64,000 nt of DNA from Aphrocallistes beatrix (GCA_963281255.1 OY725496.1:1984001-2048000); one strand, 5' to 3'; shown: positions 45,244-57,492, counted from the stretch's first letter. Program-made: numbers and translations. Notes: generated from the sequence alone by a model not told the origin.

Positions 45244-45322
45244 ATTTCCACCACTAAATGAAGAAAATATTTTCCACCACTAAATGAAGAAAATATTTCC
45301 CACCACTAAATGAAGAAAATAT
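45244..45322. repeat. Tandem repeat, 25-bp unit, three copies
   Basis: The word TTCCACCACTAAATGAAGAAAATA is repeated three times with one change. Confidence 0.9.
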
Positions 45323-45416
45323 GATTTGCCCAGCGCAAAACAACGTATTTTATTACTTAATTTTGATCTTTCACATCTACATAAATGTATTTTAATTAAC
45401 AACTTAAATGGTCTAG

Positions 45417-45872
45417 TTGAGTTTTTATCTAGCACTAGAATATTACATTGTCGTTTATTGATTAGTGCAGTGGCTTTCAAGCTTTTTGTTAATTCATGAC
45501 CCCAAATATGTTATACAAAAAATGGAACTTAATCTTTCTCCATACATAAATAATGCGTATAATTAACATATTTATTACCAACTAAGAATAATAACAAATA
45601 TTCTCGAGAAGTCCCCTAAACCTGGTTGAAAATCACTGCATTAGGCCATTGAAATTGGAAATATGAGTTTAGGACACCTAGTGAAAATCTCTCTTTAGAA
45701 ATTTCGCCCTTGGAACTTTCGTCCAATGAAAATTGATATGTATTCGTATAAATTTGATATTTATACGAATACATATCAATTTTTGGGGTCACGAAATAAC
45801 AAAAAGCTTGAAAGCCACTGCCCTAATCAATAAACGACAATGTAATATTCTAGTGCTAGATAAAAACTCAAT
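45417..45872. repeat. Inverted repeat with 280-bp spacer
   Basis: Left arm 45417-45502 and right arm 45783-45872 are complementary: CTAGCACTAGAATATTACATTG, and CAGTGGCTTTCAAGCTTTTTG against its complement. The inner part looks like a MITE starting CAGTGGC, but the flanks also pair, so the true terminus is ambiguous. A minus-strand frame in the left arm is discounted. Confidence 0.8.
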
Positions 45873-46938
45873 TACACAATTAAATAATTAATTTATTGAA
45901 CGTACCACCATCATCTAAATTAAAATACAATTTCCATCCTCGTTAGTGCAGCTCGTAGGATAGGAGATGCCTCATGCCATGATCGGTGTCGAACGTCCGT
46001 CCATCTGCTCGCTCCTGGAAATTGTATTGGACCAAATTGCAAATTCTATTGGACCAAATTAGACCATGAATTCCCTATATGTTGGAGATTTGAACCTGGG
46101 TCCAAATTATAAAATATTTTCACGCCTTTCCACAAAAGGTGTCAAAATGTATTAGCCAATCAGAATCCAGGGATTTAACATTACAGTTGGCATTGATTGA
46201 ATTGATTAATAGGGATTATACCAAACTCAATGAACATATATACATACAAGTTAAGATCACTCTCTAGCATAATGTAATGATTATTTATAATTTTGCATCT
46301 TGCCTCAAAATGTGACAACTGTGGTGACCAGTAACAACGCATGGTTTTGATCTACAAGGAACAGCATTATTTAATATAATTGGTTAATATGGGATAGACC
46401 TAACTCAATACACATAGACAAGTTAGAATCACACTCTAAACTTGAAATTTAATTGATTGAAATAAAAAAAAGCACGAAACACAACTCCGCTGAAGAATGA
46501 AATTGTTAAGCTCGATCCATCCAGTATTTGCCGAGAAATTCATTTTTGAATTTTTGAATATTGACCTCAACTCGACGTCCATGGTCGTTTTAGAAATGAC
46601 CCAATTCTACTTAAATTGTCATAATTTCGTTTTAACTTATCTAATGCATTTAAAAGTAGATATACGGGTAGAAAATGGACCGTAGAGGACGATTCAAACA
46701 TTAAATACTTTATCAGCGAGCAGCTACATGGTCAAAATTTGAGTTAAACTTGATACTCTACCAATTTTATGAAATACACTATAACCCCTACAGGACCTGT
46801 TGAGAAATGAATTTAGTGCATCATGTTTTATATCTTTAAGGGATTTCTTGGTACAAAAAAAGAAAATTTCATTTAGTTCCCTTCGAGCTATTGAGAATGA
46901 TATCACTTTGGCCCTTCATAGTATGATATTATAAACTT
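45873..46938. other. No gene recognised
   Basis: Near 45955-46010 is a GC-richer patch (GGAGATGCC..GATCGGTGTCGAACGTCCG) echoing text in the GATC-rich element near 16060-16110. Frames at 46497-46685 and 46724-46906 show no domain. Confidence 0.4.
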
Positions 46939-48528
46939 AAGGAGAGCGCCCTAGAAAAACCATATGATTTGGCTTACAGCATAAGATGAAAGTAGAGCTA
47001 TAAGAGATGTTAAGCGTGGGCAGGTATCTCTGTCAAGAGATACTTGCACATTCCAAACCGTTTTTGATTCTCATTTCTAGTTTTTGAGAAACAGTGTCTC
47101 AAAGTCGGGTTTTTTCATTTATCGCTAGCACATCTTAATGGTAGAAATCCGGCCACTCAAGGAATTGTTTAAGACATACCAAGGAAACAAATGCTTCCAA
47201 AATCGAATCATAGATAGTCTATCATAATTGCCACTTCATAGGACCAAAAGAAAGTTAGAATGACAAAAATTGTAATTTGTATCGGTGTTCGATAAAAAGG
47301 GGTCAAAAAAAGGCGAAAAATGTCTGTTTTTTGGGAAATCAGGAATAAAATCACCAAATTATAAGATATCGAAAATAGAGTGGTCCTATGTTCATCGCCT
47401 AATGATATGGAACAACTCTTGAAATTTTCAAACCTCTATCTCAATCAATTTTGAGTTAAAATTCGGGAAAGACGGCAATTTTGAAATTTTAAAATCCCGA
47501 GATATAGAGATTTTAAGTTTAGATGTTAAGAAGAATGTGAAATGAGTGACTAAAAATGAACAAAAGCATTCACAGACATTTATTTGCATTTATACTGCTG
47601 ATTTAGGTATATTCGAACCAAATATTTACATAAAATAGCAAGAGTACCCTGAAAATCCACAAATTTCCTTGAGGCCCCTAACCCCGAATATTTTATTTTG
47701 AAATAATTGTGAATAATAATTTCGATTCCTAGCACTACGAAGTATAATCTATCAGTTTAGAATGAATAAAGAGCTTCCAAAAGTATATTAGGAAGTTTGA
47801 GCGAAAGTCTACGACTTATAGTTTCCAAGTTAGGATTTCGAAAAATGCTACGTCATCATATGACAAAAAGCTAAAACTTACATTCTATAGGATGTAGTAC
47901 AATTATTATCAATGAATCATATATGTACCCTCATAAAAAGTATATTAGGATGTGAGAACTAAGAATTTGGGCTTATATTTACAGAGTTAGAGAGATCTCT
48001 CCTTTTGGACTCTAAATGGGGGTTTTTGGCCGAATGTGGGAGGTCCAAGGCTAGAACTTTCAAAATAATTATCAAAAGTTCTCCAATTTTTCTATACTCA
48101 TTATTAGCGACAATTGTATTCATTATTTAGCATAATAGCCACATTTGGATACATATTTAATGATTAGATTCGCCATTTTCTAATATATTCAAAGTTCTCC
48201 ATAGAATTTGTATTACAATTAAATCAATGATAAGTCGAGAATTATGTATTTTTTGACAAAGGATTGTTTGAGGAACCTATATACTTTCGCATATATCCTT
48301 TTATTTAAGATTATAATAGATTATATATCTTCAATAGTTTTTAAGATATGACATCGGCCTCTTTCGGGACCATAGATAGCTATTAGGCCCGAACTTTACC
48401 TATAATAGGCGATATCTCAAGAACGAATGGTCGGATCTGAACAAATATTTTTTTGAAGCGATCAGAATTTTATTTCTGAACCAGTGATCGCTAAATATCT
48501 GATATCAAACAGGCGATTTCTTGAGCAA
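46939..48528 (+). mobile_element. Non-coding family Y, copy 3 (right end missing)
   Basis: It begins TTAAGGAGAGCGCCCTAG and is colinear with Y1 and Y2 through GGCGATATCTCAAGAAC and CAGTGATCGCTAAATATCTG. The match stops near 48528, so the right terminus is absent. A Helitron-like element follows. Confidence 0.75.
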
Positions 48529-48697
48529 ATGTTTGTTATTCAAATTACTACACATGTTTTTAATTTTTATTAGAAAATGCAAGAATACGTTATTGGTTAT
48601 CTTTCTAATGCGTTTGGGATTTCACCGGTGCGGACACATGCGAAAACGATCGAATTTAGGCAACAACTGACAAATAAAAAGTTAAGATTTAATAAAT

Positions 48698-49170
48698 TAC
48701 AAGCGGGCGTCGTTTGCTTGCGCTGCGATGCTGTGGACACTGTATCCACCGGAAGCGCCCTTTGGGCGCCTGGGGTTACATTGATTAATTAAAAGGGAGA
48801 TAGCATCTCTAAATACGCCTGTTCTACTTTTATAAGCGATATCGCACAAAAATCACAAAATTTGTATTTTGATTCGTATTGATGACGTCATAACAGAATG
48901 AGGAGTCATCTTTTATGGTTAATAGTTGTATCATATGTGAGGTATATTAATATACACATTCTATTAAAATTTCAGCCTTCTATCACTTAAAATAGCGGAA
49001 TGGTCGAAAAACTGAAATTTCTAATTCAAAAAGTGACAATGACGTCATAATTCCATGATGAGTTTCGACATTTTCGTCTGAGCTCAGAACTTAGTGGAGC
49101 CATAGTCAAAAGACTCTCACATGCCAAAAATCAGCTTTCTTCAATCAATTCGTTACATATATATAATATA
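48698..49170 (-). mobile_element. Helitron-like element broken by hAT copy B
   Basis: It runs from the hairpin tail TACAAGCGGGCGTCGTTTGC to TTCAATCAATTCGTTACATA. hAT copy B begins at 49171 in its internal AT run, and AT repeats resume after 52449. The usual 5' word was not found beyond. Confidence 0.75.
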
Positions 49171-49205
49171 CAGGGCCGGCGGAGTGGGTCCGGCCGGTCC
49201 GGCCT

Positions 49206-49419
49206 GGTCTGAGTCCTCCCAAAATCCCGCCGATTCACCATGGAAGGCAGGTTGATTGGTCAAAAGTCGATTTTGTCATAACCGGACTGATCTGACGGAT
49301 CAAAATATCGGTCCGGCTATTTTGATCCGTCAGATCAGTCCGGTTATGACAAAATCGACTTTTGACCAATCAACCTGCCTTCCATGGTGAATCGGCGGGA
49401 TTTTGGGAGGACTCAGACC
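49206..49419. repeat. Perfect foldback, 102-bp arms, 10-bp loop
   Basis: Left arm 49206-49307 and right arm 49318-49419 are exact reverse complements around TCGGTCCGGC. The right arm is the native hAT 5' text; the left is an inverted duplicate. Both arms share bases that differ from copy A (four A in CCCAAAATCCCG, and GATCTGAC), so the duplication arose after the two copies diverged. Confidence 0.92.
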
Positions 49420-52160
49420 ATAAAACGTCCCTGCCAGTCTACTTGGTTCTCAAAATGGAAATGGCTTCATTACTGTGAAAATGTTTTTTGTCATTTGTGC
49501 ATTCGCGCTTTGAAGCATAAGAAGATTGTGTATAAGCGAGGAGACCCAGCATTCATATATAACGGATTTTGTAATTGGAAAGATGCTACGATTGGATTCA
49601 AAAAGCATGAATCGTCACTATTACATTTGAATGCCATGGAGGTAATGGTAGGAGTGCCGTCATGTTATAATGACATAGCTGAACACTTGTCACAACAACA
49701 TTCTAGTGACAAGAGAAATAATCGCCAGTGTTTACTCAAAATTCTATCCAATCTAAGATTCCTGTCTAGACAAGGTATATCTATACGAGGTGATGACCAA
49801 GAACTAAATAGTAACTTTACACAGCTTTTGATACTTCGTGGCGAGGACGACCCTAGGATAGATACTTGGCTAAATCGCAAATCAAACAAGTATACTTCCC
49901 ACGACATTCAAAATGAATTACTCAAAGTAATGGCTCTTTCAATTGTCAGAAAAATCGCTGGTTATATCAAAATTGCAACTTTTTTTGTATTATGTGCGAT
50001 GAATGTACAGATTCGTCTAACAGGGAGCAAGTGGTCATTTGCATTAGATGGATTAATGATGAATTGGAGCCTCATGAAGATTTTATTGGACTGTATATGG
50101 TAGATGACATACGTGCAAATACAGTAGTAGCAGTAATTAAAGACACATTGCTACGGATTAACCTATCTCTCACGAAATGTGGAGCGCAATGCTATGATGG
50201 CGCAAGTACTATGAGTGGAGCTAAAACAGGAGTTGCCAAGCAATTGTCCGACGAAGAGAGAAGGGCTATATACATACATTGCGACGGACATGCACTAAAT
50301 TTAGCAACAGGAGATTCCGTTAAAAAATCTAAATTAATGAAGGACGCACTCGATACCACGTTTGAAGTATCTAAACTCATTAAATACTCCCCAAACCGTG
50401 ATGTTAAATTTGGAAAATTAAAAGAAAACCTTGCACCGGGAAATCCTGGTTTCCGTGTTTTGTGTCCGAGGTGGACTGTGAGAGCTGACACCCTTAAGTC
50501 TGTGCTGGATAACTACACAGTCCTCCAACAACTTTGGGAAGAATCAAAGAATGAAACTGCTGATCCTTCGATACGAGCAAGAATAATCGGTGTTGAAGCT
50601 CAGTTCAGGAGTTTTAAGTACTTGTTTGGTGTCTATCTTGGCCACCTATTATTACGACATACTGATAATCTCAGTAAAACTCTTCAATCAACGACTATGT
50701 CTGCTTCCGAGGGGCAAAAAATTGCATCTATGACTGTGGCAACACTCGAAACTTTGAGAGATGAAGATGGTCAGTTTGATTTATTATGGAAGAAAGTTGA
50801 AATTCATGCGTTGTCACTCGATGTGGAGAGCCCAAAACTTCCCAGAAAGAGGAAAGTTCCACTAAGATATGCTGAAGGTACTCTTGAGCCAGATATCTAT
50901 GATGATTGTAGGCATTATTTTTTTTAAAATTATATTGAAACATTGGACCTCGTCATTTCTTCCATCAAAGAACGATTTGATCAACCAGGTTATGGAGGTA
51001 TTGAAAAGTCGAGAGAGCATGCTCGTTAAGTCCAGAGAGCATGCTCATTAGGTCGAGAGAGCATGTTCATTAGGTCGAGAGAGCATGCTCTTACATTTAT
51101 ACCTTCTTTATGTTCAAAAAAGGTACAAGTATTTACTGATTTGAATCTACTACATGTGCCCTAGATACTGTACTTCACGTACGGAGTATCACCTATAAAA
51201 ATCCTGATGTAAAATTGGTTTAAATTAGTTCGAGAAGTTTCATATATGTAATAACTTCCTACTATTATAAGTAGGTATGATGCTGGTAACCAATGGAGGA
51301 ATGGCGGAACTTTCGTCCCATGAAATGCCCTTTTCGCACCTAATGATTTCTCAATCAAAATGCCTCATTTTCACCCTTTTTTTCAAACATACTCCACTCC
51401 AAAAGCCTCAATTTCCGTTCCTTACATATTAGTGCCCGTTTATTTTGGTCTCTAATGAGACAAAAATTCCAGGGACGAAAGTTCTGCTTACCCTAATGGA
51501 GTATATAACGAGCATGCTCTCTCGACCTAACGAGCATGCTCTCTCGACTTAACGAGCATGCTCTCTCGACTTTTTATTATAAGAGGTTATGATATCTATA
51601 AAAACTTGGAAGAATTGCTCCTCAAAACCCTAAAGAAAGAAGAAAATAATGACTGCTTCCTAGCTGTAACCAATTTTTATGGTTCAGATTTGAATCCAAA
51701 TGAGCTCCTACTTCAATTAAACGTACTTCAAGCTAATTTCCCCCCAAAAATTGCAAAGTCTGCTACCATTTTTGATGTGAAAGATTATATTTTGAGCTTG
51801 TCCCCACTTGAAAGAGGAATAATGTCGGAGATATGTAGTGTATTACAATTAATCTTAGTTATGCCCTCTACAAATGCTACTAGTGAGAGGACATTTAGTG
51901 CTCTGAGAAGAATCAAGACTTATTTAAGGAGCACAATGAGCCAAGAGAGGTTAAATAATTTGCTCACACTTCACGTTCATCAAAACTATACAGACTCATT
52001 GGACTTAGTCGAGATAGCGAACGCATTTATCACTGGTTCTGAATCCAGACTATCTACATTTGGAAAGTTTACTGGGTTTGATCAACTTTCTCAGTGTTTT
52101 TGCATGAATTGTAAACACATATTGAAACACATATTGAAATGTGATTTTTGCAAGAAATAA
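49384..52160 (+). pseudogene. hAT transposase (TTF zinc finger / DUF4371 type), broken copy B
   Basis: The ATG at 49384 opens a 239-residue N-terminal segment with the W-L-H-Y-C...F-C-H-L-C zinc-binding stretch. A T run one base short near 49980-49986 shifts the frame before M-C-D-E-C-T-D-S-S-N. The core continues 49992-50927, then the frame shifts again before I-S-S-I-K-E-R-F-D-Q-P-G-Y. The nested element interrupts at 50995-51583. The last segment (51558-52160, 200 residues as read, its start inside the insert) is intact through the hAT dimerisation motif S-T-N-A-T-S-E-R-T-F-S-A, because the C run at 51802-51805 has four bases. Relative to copy A, nine bases are lost in frame near 49480. 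As read it is inactive. Confidence 0.87.
50995..51583. mobile_element. Nested element with GAGCATGCTC terminal arrays inside hAT copy B
   Basis: It is flanked by the exact 8-bp duplication AGGTTATG (50987-50994 and 51584-51591). The left array has four 22-bp units and the right array three, inverted. The core of about 410 bp is non-coding. Length 589 bp, against 671 bp in copy A. Precise removal restores the reading frame. Confidence 0.88.
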
Positions 52161-52682
52161 ATAGCTTATAGTGTATTAATAAGCAATGATTTTATTTATT
52201 GTGTGAGTAAACAATATGTATGTGTAAACAAATATTTACTTCGAATAGCATGTATCATACAGACACAAAGTGTATTCTGTCGAGCAGCGCGAGCAAACGA
52301 AACGCGCTTGTACGAAGTTAAATTTATTACTTAAAGTCAGTTTTGCTAGCTCACGAGAGTATCTAGACTCTTAGAGTCGAGAGGGTTGGAGGTGATTTCG
52401 AAGATCCCAAATTGGCCGGACCAATAAAAATCTCCTTCCGCCGGGCCTGTATATATATATATATATACACATTCACTCAACAGAAATGCATAATTTAACA
52501 ATTGAACAAAGAGCAGAACATTTTGATTTATTAATGGAATGATTAAGAAGGAAGTAAATATTCGGGGATTCAAAGACAAATATAATTGCTAGCATTAGCT
52601 CCTTGAAATTGTTCACGCGAATCCTTGACAGATCATTTTTCGGTTTATGCTAATGTAACTGTGAATCTCGGAAAGTATTCAA

Positions 52683-53089
52683 GTTAAGGACACCGCCCTC
52701 GAAAAACTTTGTCTGACGTAAAAACGGCAAATGTGTGTTAATTCCAATGTATTACTAAGTGGTCCACCATCTGATAGTTCTAGTTGGACGGTATTTATTT
52801 TGATTTTTTGAGTTAACCGCCTAAAGTTTAGCATTGCTAAAATTTAAAATTTATTGAGGTTTTTGACGCATTCATCAATTAGTTTCTTACGTATTTAATA
52901 TTTGTTAATAATATGGACCTCAAAAGTGTTTTGGCCCCATTGGAGATTATATAACACAAAGATTCAGAAGAAAGGTCAAATTTGTTCGGATCCGACTATT
53001 TGTCCGTGAGATATCGCTTATTATAGGTAAAGTTCGGGTATAATATCTCTCTAAGGCCCCAAAAGAGGCCGATGTCATATCTTAAAAAC
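52683..53089 (-). repeat. Family Y, right-end fragment (reverse)
   Basis: Starts TTAAGGACACCGCCCTCG, then AAAACTTTGTCTGACG, continuing to GATGTCATATCTTAAAAACT, where a Helitron-like tail begins. Confidence 0.8.
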
Positions 53090-53595
53090 TACAAGCGCGT
53101 TTCACTTTTTTGCGCTGCGAGGCTGGCGGACACTTTGTGTCAGCCGGAGGCGCCCTTTGGGCTGCGGGGGTCACATTAATTAATTATAAGGGAAATAACA
53201 CCTCTAAATACGTCTGTCGCTACTGTTATAATCAAATTCGAAGAAAAAACACCAAATTTATTAATTTTTAAAATTTTGATGAGTAATGATGACGTCATTA
53301 CAAAGTGATGAGTAATCATTTTTTGATAATAGTTGCATCATATGTGAGGTATGTTAGTATTCAGATTCTATTAAAATTTAAGCCTCTAACTCGTATAATG
53401 GCTGAATTATGCTCGAATAACTGGATTACTTAACTTTTAAAAATGTGACAATGACATCATAATTCCATGATGAGTCGAAATTTTTCTCTGAGCTCAAAAT
53501 TAGCGGAGCCATAGCCAAAAGACTCTCACATGCGAAATCAGCTTTAGTGCCTGGCAGTTTCTTCAATCAATTCGTTACAGATATATATATGTATA
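53090..53595 (-). mobile_element. Helitron-like element, reverse copy
   Basis: Hairpin tail TACAAGCGCGTTTCACTT at 53090, then the body to CAATTCGTTACAG and an AT run. The 5' word is replaced by the tail of the next copy, so the two are arranged head to tail. Confidence 0.8.
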
Positions 53596-54118
53596 TGCAT
53601 ACAACCGCGCTTCGCTTGTTTGCGCTGAGCGGCTGGCGGACACTTTATATCCGCCAGAGGCGCCCTGATGGCGCCTGGGGTTACATTGATTAATTATAGC
53701 GGAAATAACTTCCCTAAATACGTCTGTACTACTGTTATAATCGATATTGCACGAAAAATCACCAAATTTGCCAATTTTTAAAATTTTGCTACGTAATGAT
53801 GACGTCCTAACAAAGTGATGAGTCATCAGTTTTTGTTTATAGATGCAGCATATGTAAAGTTTCTTAATATATACATTCTCGTAAAGTTTCACCATTTTAT
53901 GATAAGACTTAAAATGGCTGAGTTATGGTCGTAAACTGAAATTTATAATTATAAAAAAGGTGACAATGACGTCATCATTCCATGATGAGTCTACATTTTT
54001 ATCTGTGCTCAGAACTTACTGGAGCCATAGCCAAAAGACCCCCACATGCCAAAAATCAGCTTTCTGTGCTTGGCAGTTTCTTCAATCAATTCGTTGCATA
54101 TATATATATATAGTATAT

Positions 54119-54716
54119 ATAGAGGGTGATCCATAAGTTCTGCAACAAATTTTGCTGAAGTATTATTATACTTACACAAGTAGATCTAACATCCGATATT
54201 TTGTTTTTCTTGAAAATTATAAGGATTATTTTAAAAAATTTGCAATCCAATTGCCTGTATTTCTGAATATATTGGCTAAGGTAGATCATAAATGTTTGTG
54301 TGTTTAGAAAAAAGAGAAAAATCAAAAGAAAAAAATCTCGAATGCTATATACATTCTAAGATCATACTTTTTAAATTGTTGTTCTTATTGGTGATTTTCC
54401 GTCTATAAACTAAAAGAAATAATCATATTTTAGTATTTTGAATTAATAACTGACTGTAGGAACATATAAATATATTTAATCAGGAGAAAAAAGTTATTTT
54501 CGAACTTGACATTTTTGAGATCAGATTATTAGAGTCCCGGGTATATAATATTTCAAAAAATGTTTTAAAAATATTTTGCGCAATAAATAGTGTTCATTTT
54601 TAAACTAGAAGGGTGTTAGATTCCATAGCTGCAATTTGCAAACCGATTAAACTAAATTATCTTAGTCCAATCAATGAAGCAAAATTTTTTGTTGCAGAAC
54701 TTTCGGATCACCCTAT
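54119..54716. mobile_element. Mariner-type MITE (GGGTGATCC family)
   Basis: The termini are GAGGGTGATCCATAAGTTCTGC and GCAGAACTTTCGGATCACCC, in TA-rich flanks. Non-coding; a minus-strand frame at 54086-54325 is discounted. Confidence 0.8.
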
Positions 54717-54740
54717 ATATATACATTAATCGAGGTTTAA

Positions 54741-54856
54741 CCTGCGGTTGGCTTGGTGTTTTTTCTATTTATAGTCAGACCCCAAACTTGTATGCTTCCC
54801 AACCCAAAATGGCTTAAAAAGGAAATGACGCTACAAAACACCTCGCCAAGGGCGGG
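54741..54856. mobile_element. Short TTAA-flanked MITE, copy 2
   Basis: CCTGCGGTTGGCTTGG...CGCCAAGGGCGGG, with TTAA just left (54737) and TTTTAA just right. It interrupts GAG(T)TTTAATAG of the host element, so the host word reads across the join. Confidence 0.85.
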
Positions 54857-54875
54857 TTTTAATAGTAAGGATATA

Positions 54876-55200
54876 CAGGGTTGCTTTTAAGTTCTTTCCC
54901 AAGTTTGATTAGGTACAAAATTTCTTATACTCAAACAATCTTAGTTATTGTGGTCTTTAGTAGTTGTATTTCAAATATTCTCAATGATTTTAAAAGATTG
55001 TTCGAGTGTAAGACCTAGAACTGTGTTTTGTATGGTGAGTTTTGTGGAGAAAATATGTGTCCTGGGGGGCAGAGAAATTCGAGAATCAGGGCCCACTGCT
55101 TTTCTAATTATCTTTCAAGAGTCTTCAAATTCTAGGACAAATTAGCACTCACATTTTCCTCAAACACTCTAAATTTGTAGAAATATAGGATGTTTAGATC
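54876..55200. repeat. Mariner-type foldback MITE, left half
   Basis: Begins CAGGGTTGCTTTTAAGTTC and includes TCAGGGCCCACTGC and CTCAAACACTCTAAATTTG. The right arm is missing; a Tc1-type MITE begins at 55207. Confidence 0.75.
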
Positions 55201-55206
55201 AGTATA

Positions 55207-55686
55207 CACTGCCTGAACAAAAGTATTCATACACCCCATAATTTCCAATACAAATACTAGTTATAATACTGATTTTTTTAGCGAGTCAAGGTATTTAATT
55301 GGTAAGAGATACGCTTAATTCAAATTCAAATTCGAATTCTCCATGTTGGAATTACACACTTTTTAATCTTTCAACTTGTTTACATTCCCACAAGGTTAAA
55401 ATTTTTCAAACTGCGCCACCTCATACCACCAATGCCATCATATACAATGGTGATCCCTCGCGACATGTGGGATAGGATAGCAAATGCTGAAAATACTTAA
55501 TCTTGAAGAAGAGTAATTAAGTTGAAAACCTATAAAGTGGTTAATTTGAATATAGAGAATTCGAATTTGAAGTCAAACTAAGTGTATCTCTTTCCAATTA
55601 AATACATTGACTAGCTAAATAAATCAGTATTATAACCATTTGTATGGGGAATTATGGGGTGTACGAATTCTTTTGTCCAGGCAGTG
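55207..55686. mobile_element. Tc1-type MITE (CACTGCC family)
   Basis: The termini are CACTGCCTGAACAAAAGTAT and TTTTGTCCAGGCAGTG ending 55686, with TA on both sides. 480 bp; central palindrome around ATCATATACAATGGTGAT. Confidence 0.88.
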
Positions 55687-55720
55687 TATATATGTATATA
55701 TAGATATATATAGATATATA

Positions 55721-56106
55721 TCTGTAACGAATTGATTGAAGAAACTGCCAGGCGCAGAAAGCTGATTTTTGCCATTAAATGTATTAATGTATATATAACT
55801 CAGCCATTATTGGAGATAGAGGCTGAAATTTTAATAGAATCTGTATACTAATATACCTCACATATAATATAACTATCATCAAAAAATGATGACTCATCAC
55901 TCTGTTATGACGTCATCATACGCATCAAAAATTTTAAATTGACAAATTTTGTGATTTTTCGTGCGATAGCGATTATAACAGTAGGACAGACGTATTTAGA
56001 GACGTTATCCCCGTAATAATAAAATCAATGTGATCCCAGGCCCTTTGCCTCAGGTGGACACAGTGTCCGCCAGCCGCGCAGCGCAAGCAAGCGAAGCGCG
56101 CTTGTA
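55721..56106 (+). mobile_element. Helitron-like element with internal deletion
   Basis: CTGTAACGAATTGATTGAAG to GCGCGCTTGTA. About 110 bp is missing after AGCTGATTTTTG compared with full copies. The GGCGCCC hairpin is degraded to CCCTTTGCC. Confidence 0.8.
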
Positions 56107-56615
56107 TATTATAATTTTTAATGAAAGGAAATATGCGGAAATATATAGGTTCATCAAACATTCCTTTGTCAAAAAATAAATATTTCTAGACTTATCATTG
56201 ATTTGATTTCAAAACAAATCAATGGAGAACTTTGAATATATTATAAAATGCCGAATCTAATCATGAAAGATGTATCCAAATGTGGTTATTATGCTAAAAA
56301 ATGAATACAATTGTCGTTACTAATGTATACAGAAAAATTGGAGAACTTTTCATAATTATTTTGAATGTTCTGTACTTGGACCTTCCAGATTCGGTCAAAT
56401 ACCCCCCCCCCCTTTAGGTTTCAAAAAGAGATATCTCTCTATCTATGTAAATATAAGCCCAAATTCGTAGTTCTCACTTCCCAAAATACTTTTTATGATG
56501 GTACATATAGGATTCTTTGATAATAATTGCACTTCCTCTTATGGAACGTTTAGTTTTAGATTTTGTCATATGATGACATCGTATTCTTCGAAAATCCTAA
56601 CTTGGAAACTAAAAT
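56107..56615 (-). repeat. Family Y fragment (reverse)
   Basis: Complementary to the Y interior (CTTATCATTGATTTGAT; GAGATATCTC; GTCATATGATGACATCGTA). A run of 11 C at about 56403 is a likely sequencing weak point. Confidence 0.75.
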
Positions 56616-56616
56616 A

Positions 56617-57030
56617 TCACTCGAAAAGTCAACAAATTATAAAAATTTTGATGCGTAATGATGACGTCATAACAGAGTGATGAGTCATCATTTTTGATGA
56701 TAGTTACATTATATGTGAGGTATATTAGTATACAGATTCTATTAAAATTTCAGCCTTCTATCTCCAATAATGGCTGAGTTATATATACATTAATTGAGTT
56801 TTAATAGTAAGGATATTTGGTTCGAATATACCTATACGTATCAGCAGTATAAATGCGAATAAATGTCTGTGACATTAGTTGTATCATACATGTGAATAAT
56901 ATGAATATAAACAGTCCATCAAAATTTCCACCTTCTATTAGCACCTAAATGACTGAATTATAGTCGAATAATTGAAATTCCGGACTAATAACTCTGCAAG
57001 GCAGTTTCTTCTATAATTTCGTTACTGAGA
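56617..57030 (-). repeat. Two Helitron-like 5' fragments (reverse)
   Basis: The first fragment (56617-56813) ends with the complement of the 5' word, GAGTTTTAATAGTAAGGA. A second, more diverged one (about 56880-57030) ends GGCAGTTTCTTCTATAATTTCG. A scrap of Y lies between them. Confidence 0.7.
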
Positions 57031-57038
57031 TAGATAAA

Positions 57039-57492
57039 TCCTTACAAGTAAAACTCAATTAGAGTGTATGTTTATATATGATTATATCTCTGTATCGAAT
57101 TGATTGAAGAAACTACCAGTCACATAAAGCAGATTCTTGGCACATTGTACTATTTTGGCTAAAGCTCTACTAAGTTCTGACTTCATACGAAAATGTCGAC
57201 ACATCGTGGAATTATGACGTCATTGTCACTTTTTGTAAAATTAGAAGTTTGTTTTTGGACCATTTTAGGTGATAAAAGGCAGAAATATTAATATACTGTA
57301 TATACTAATATTCTCAACATATTATACAACTATCATCAAATATGGCGTCTCATCTTCCGTAATGACGTCATCATCACGCATCAAAAATTGAAAAATTTGG
57401 TGATTTCAAATATAACAGTAGGCGCGAGGGCGCCTCTGGTGGACACTTTGTGCCCGTCTGCCGCTTAGCGCAAGCAAGCGAAGCGCTTTAGA
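57039..57492 (+). mobile_element. Helitron-like element, diverged copy
   Basis: Starts TCCTTACAAGTAAAACTC and ends in the hairpin tail AGCGCAAGCAAGCGAAGCGC. Internal and hairpin text is shortened. Confidence 0.75.

Larger units (their letters stand above)
49171..52449 (+). mobile_element. hAT-superfamily transposon, copy B
   Basis: It starts CAGGGCCGGCGGAGTGG and ends CTCCTTCCGCCGGGCCTG at 52449. It is an inverted counterpart of copy A (756-4060), 3279 bp, landed in the AT run of a Helitron-like element, which hides any target duplication. It carries a 102-bp foldback near its 5' end and the same nested 8-bp-TSD element. Confidence 0.88.
53600..54871 (-). mobile_element. Helitron-like element holding two nested MITEs
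   Basis: From TACAACCGCGCTTCGC at 53600 to the complement of TCCTTACTATTAAAAC at 54871. A mariner-type MITE (54119-54716) sits in the internal AT run, and a TTAA MITE (54741-54856) splits the 5' word. Removing both leaves about 550 bp, the family length. Confidence 0.85.
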
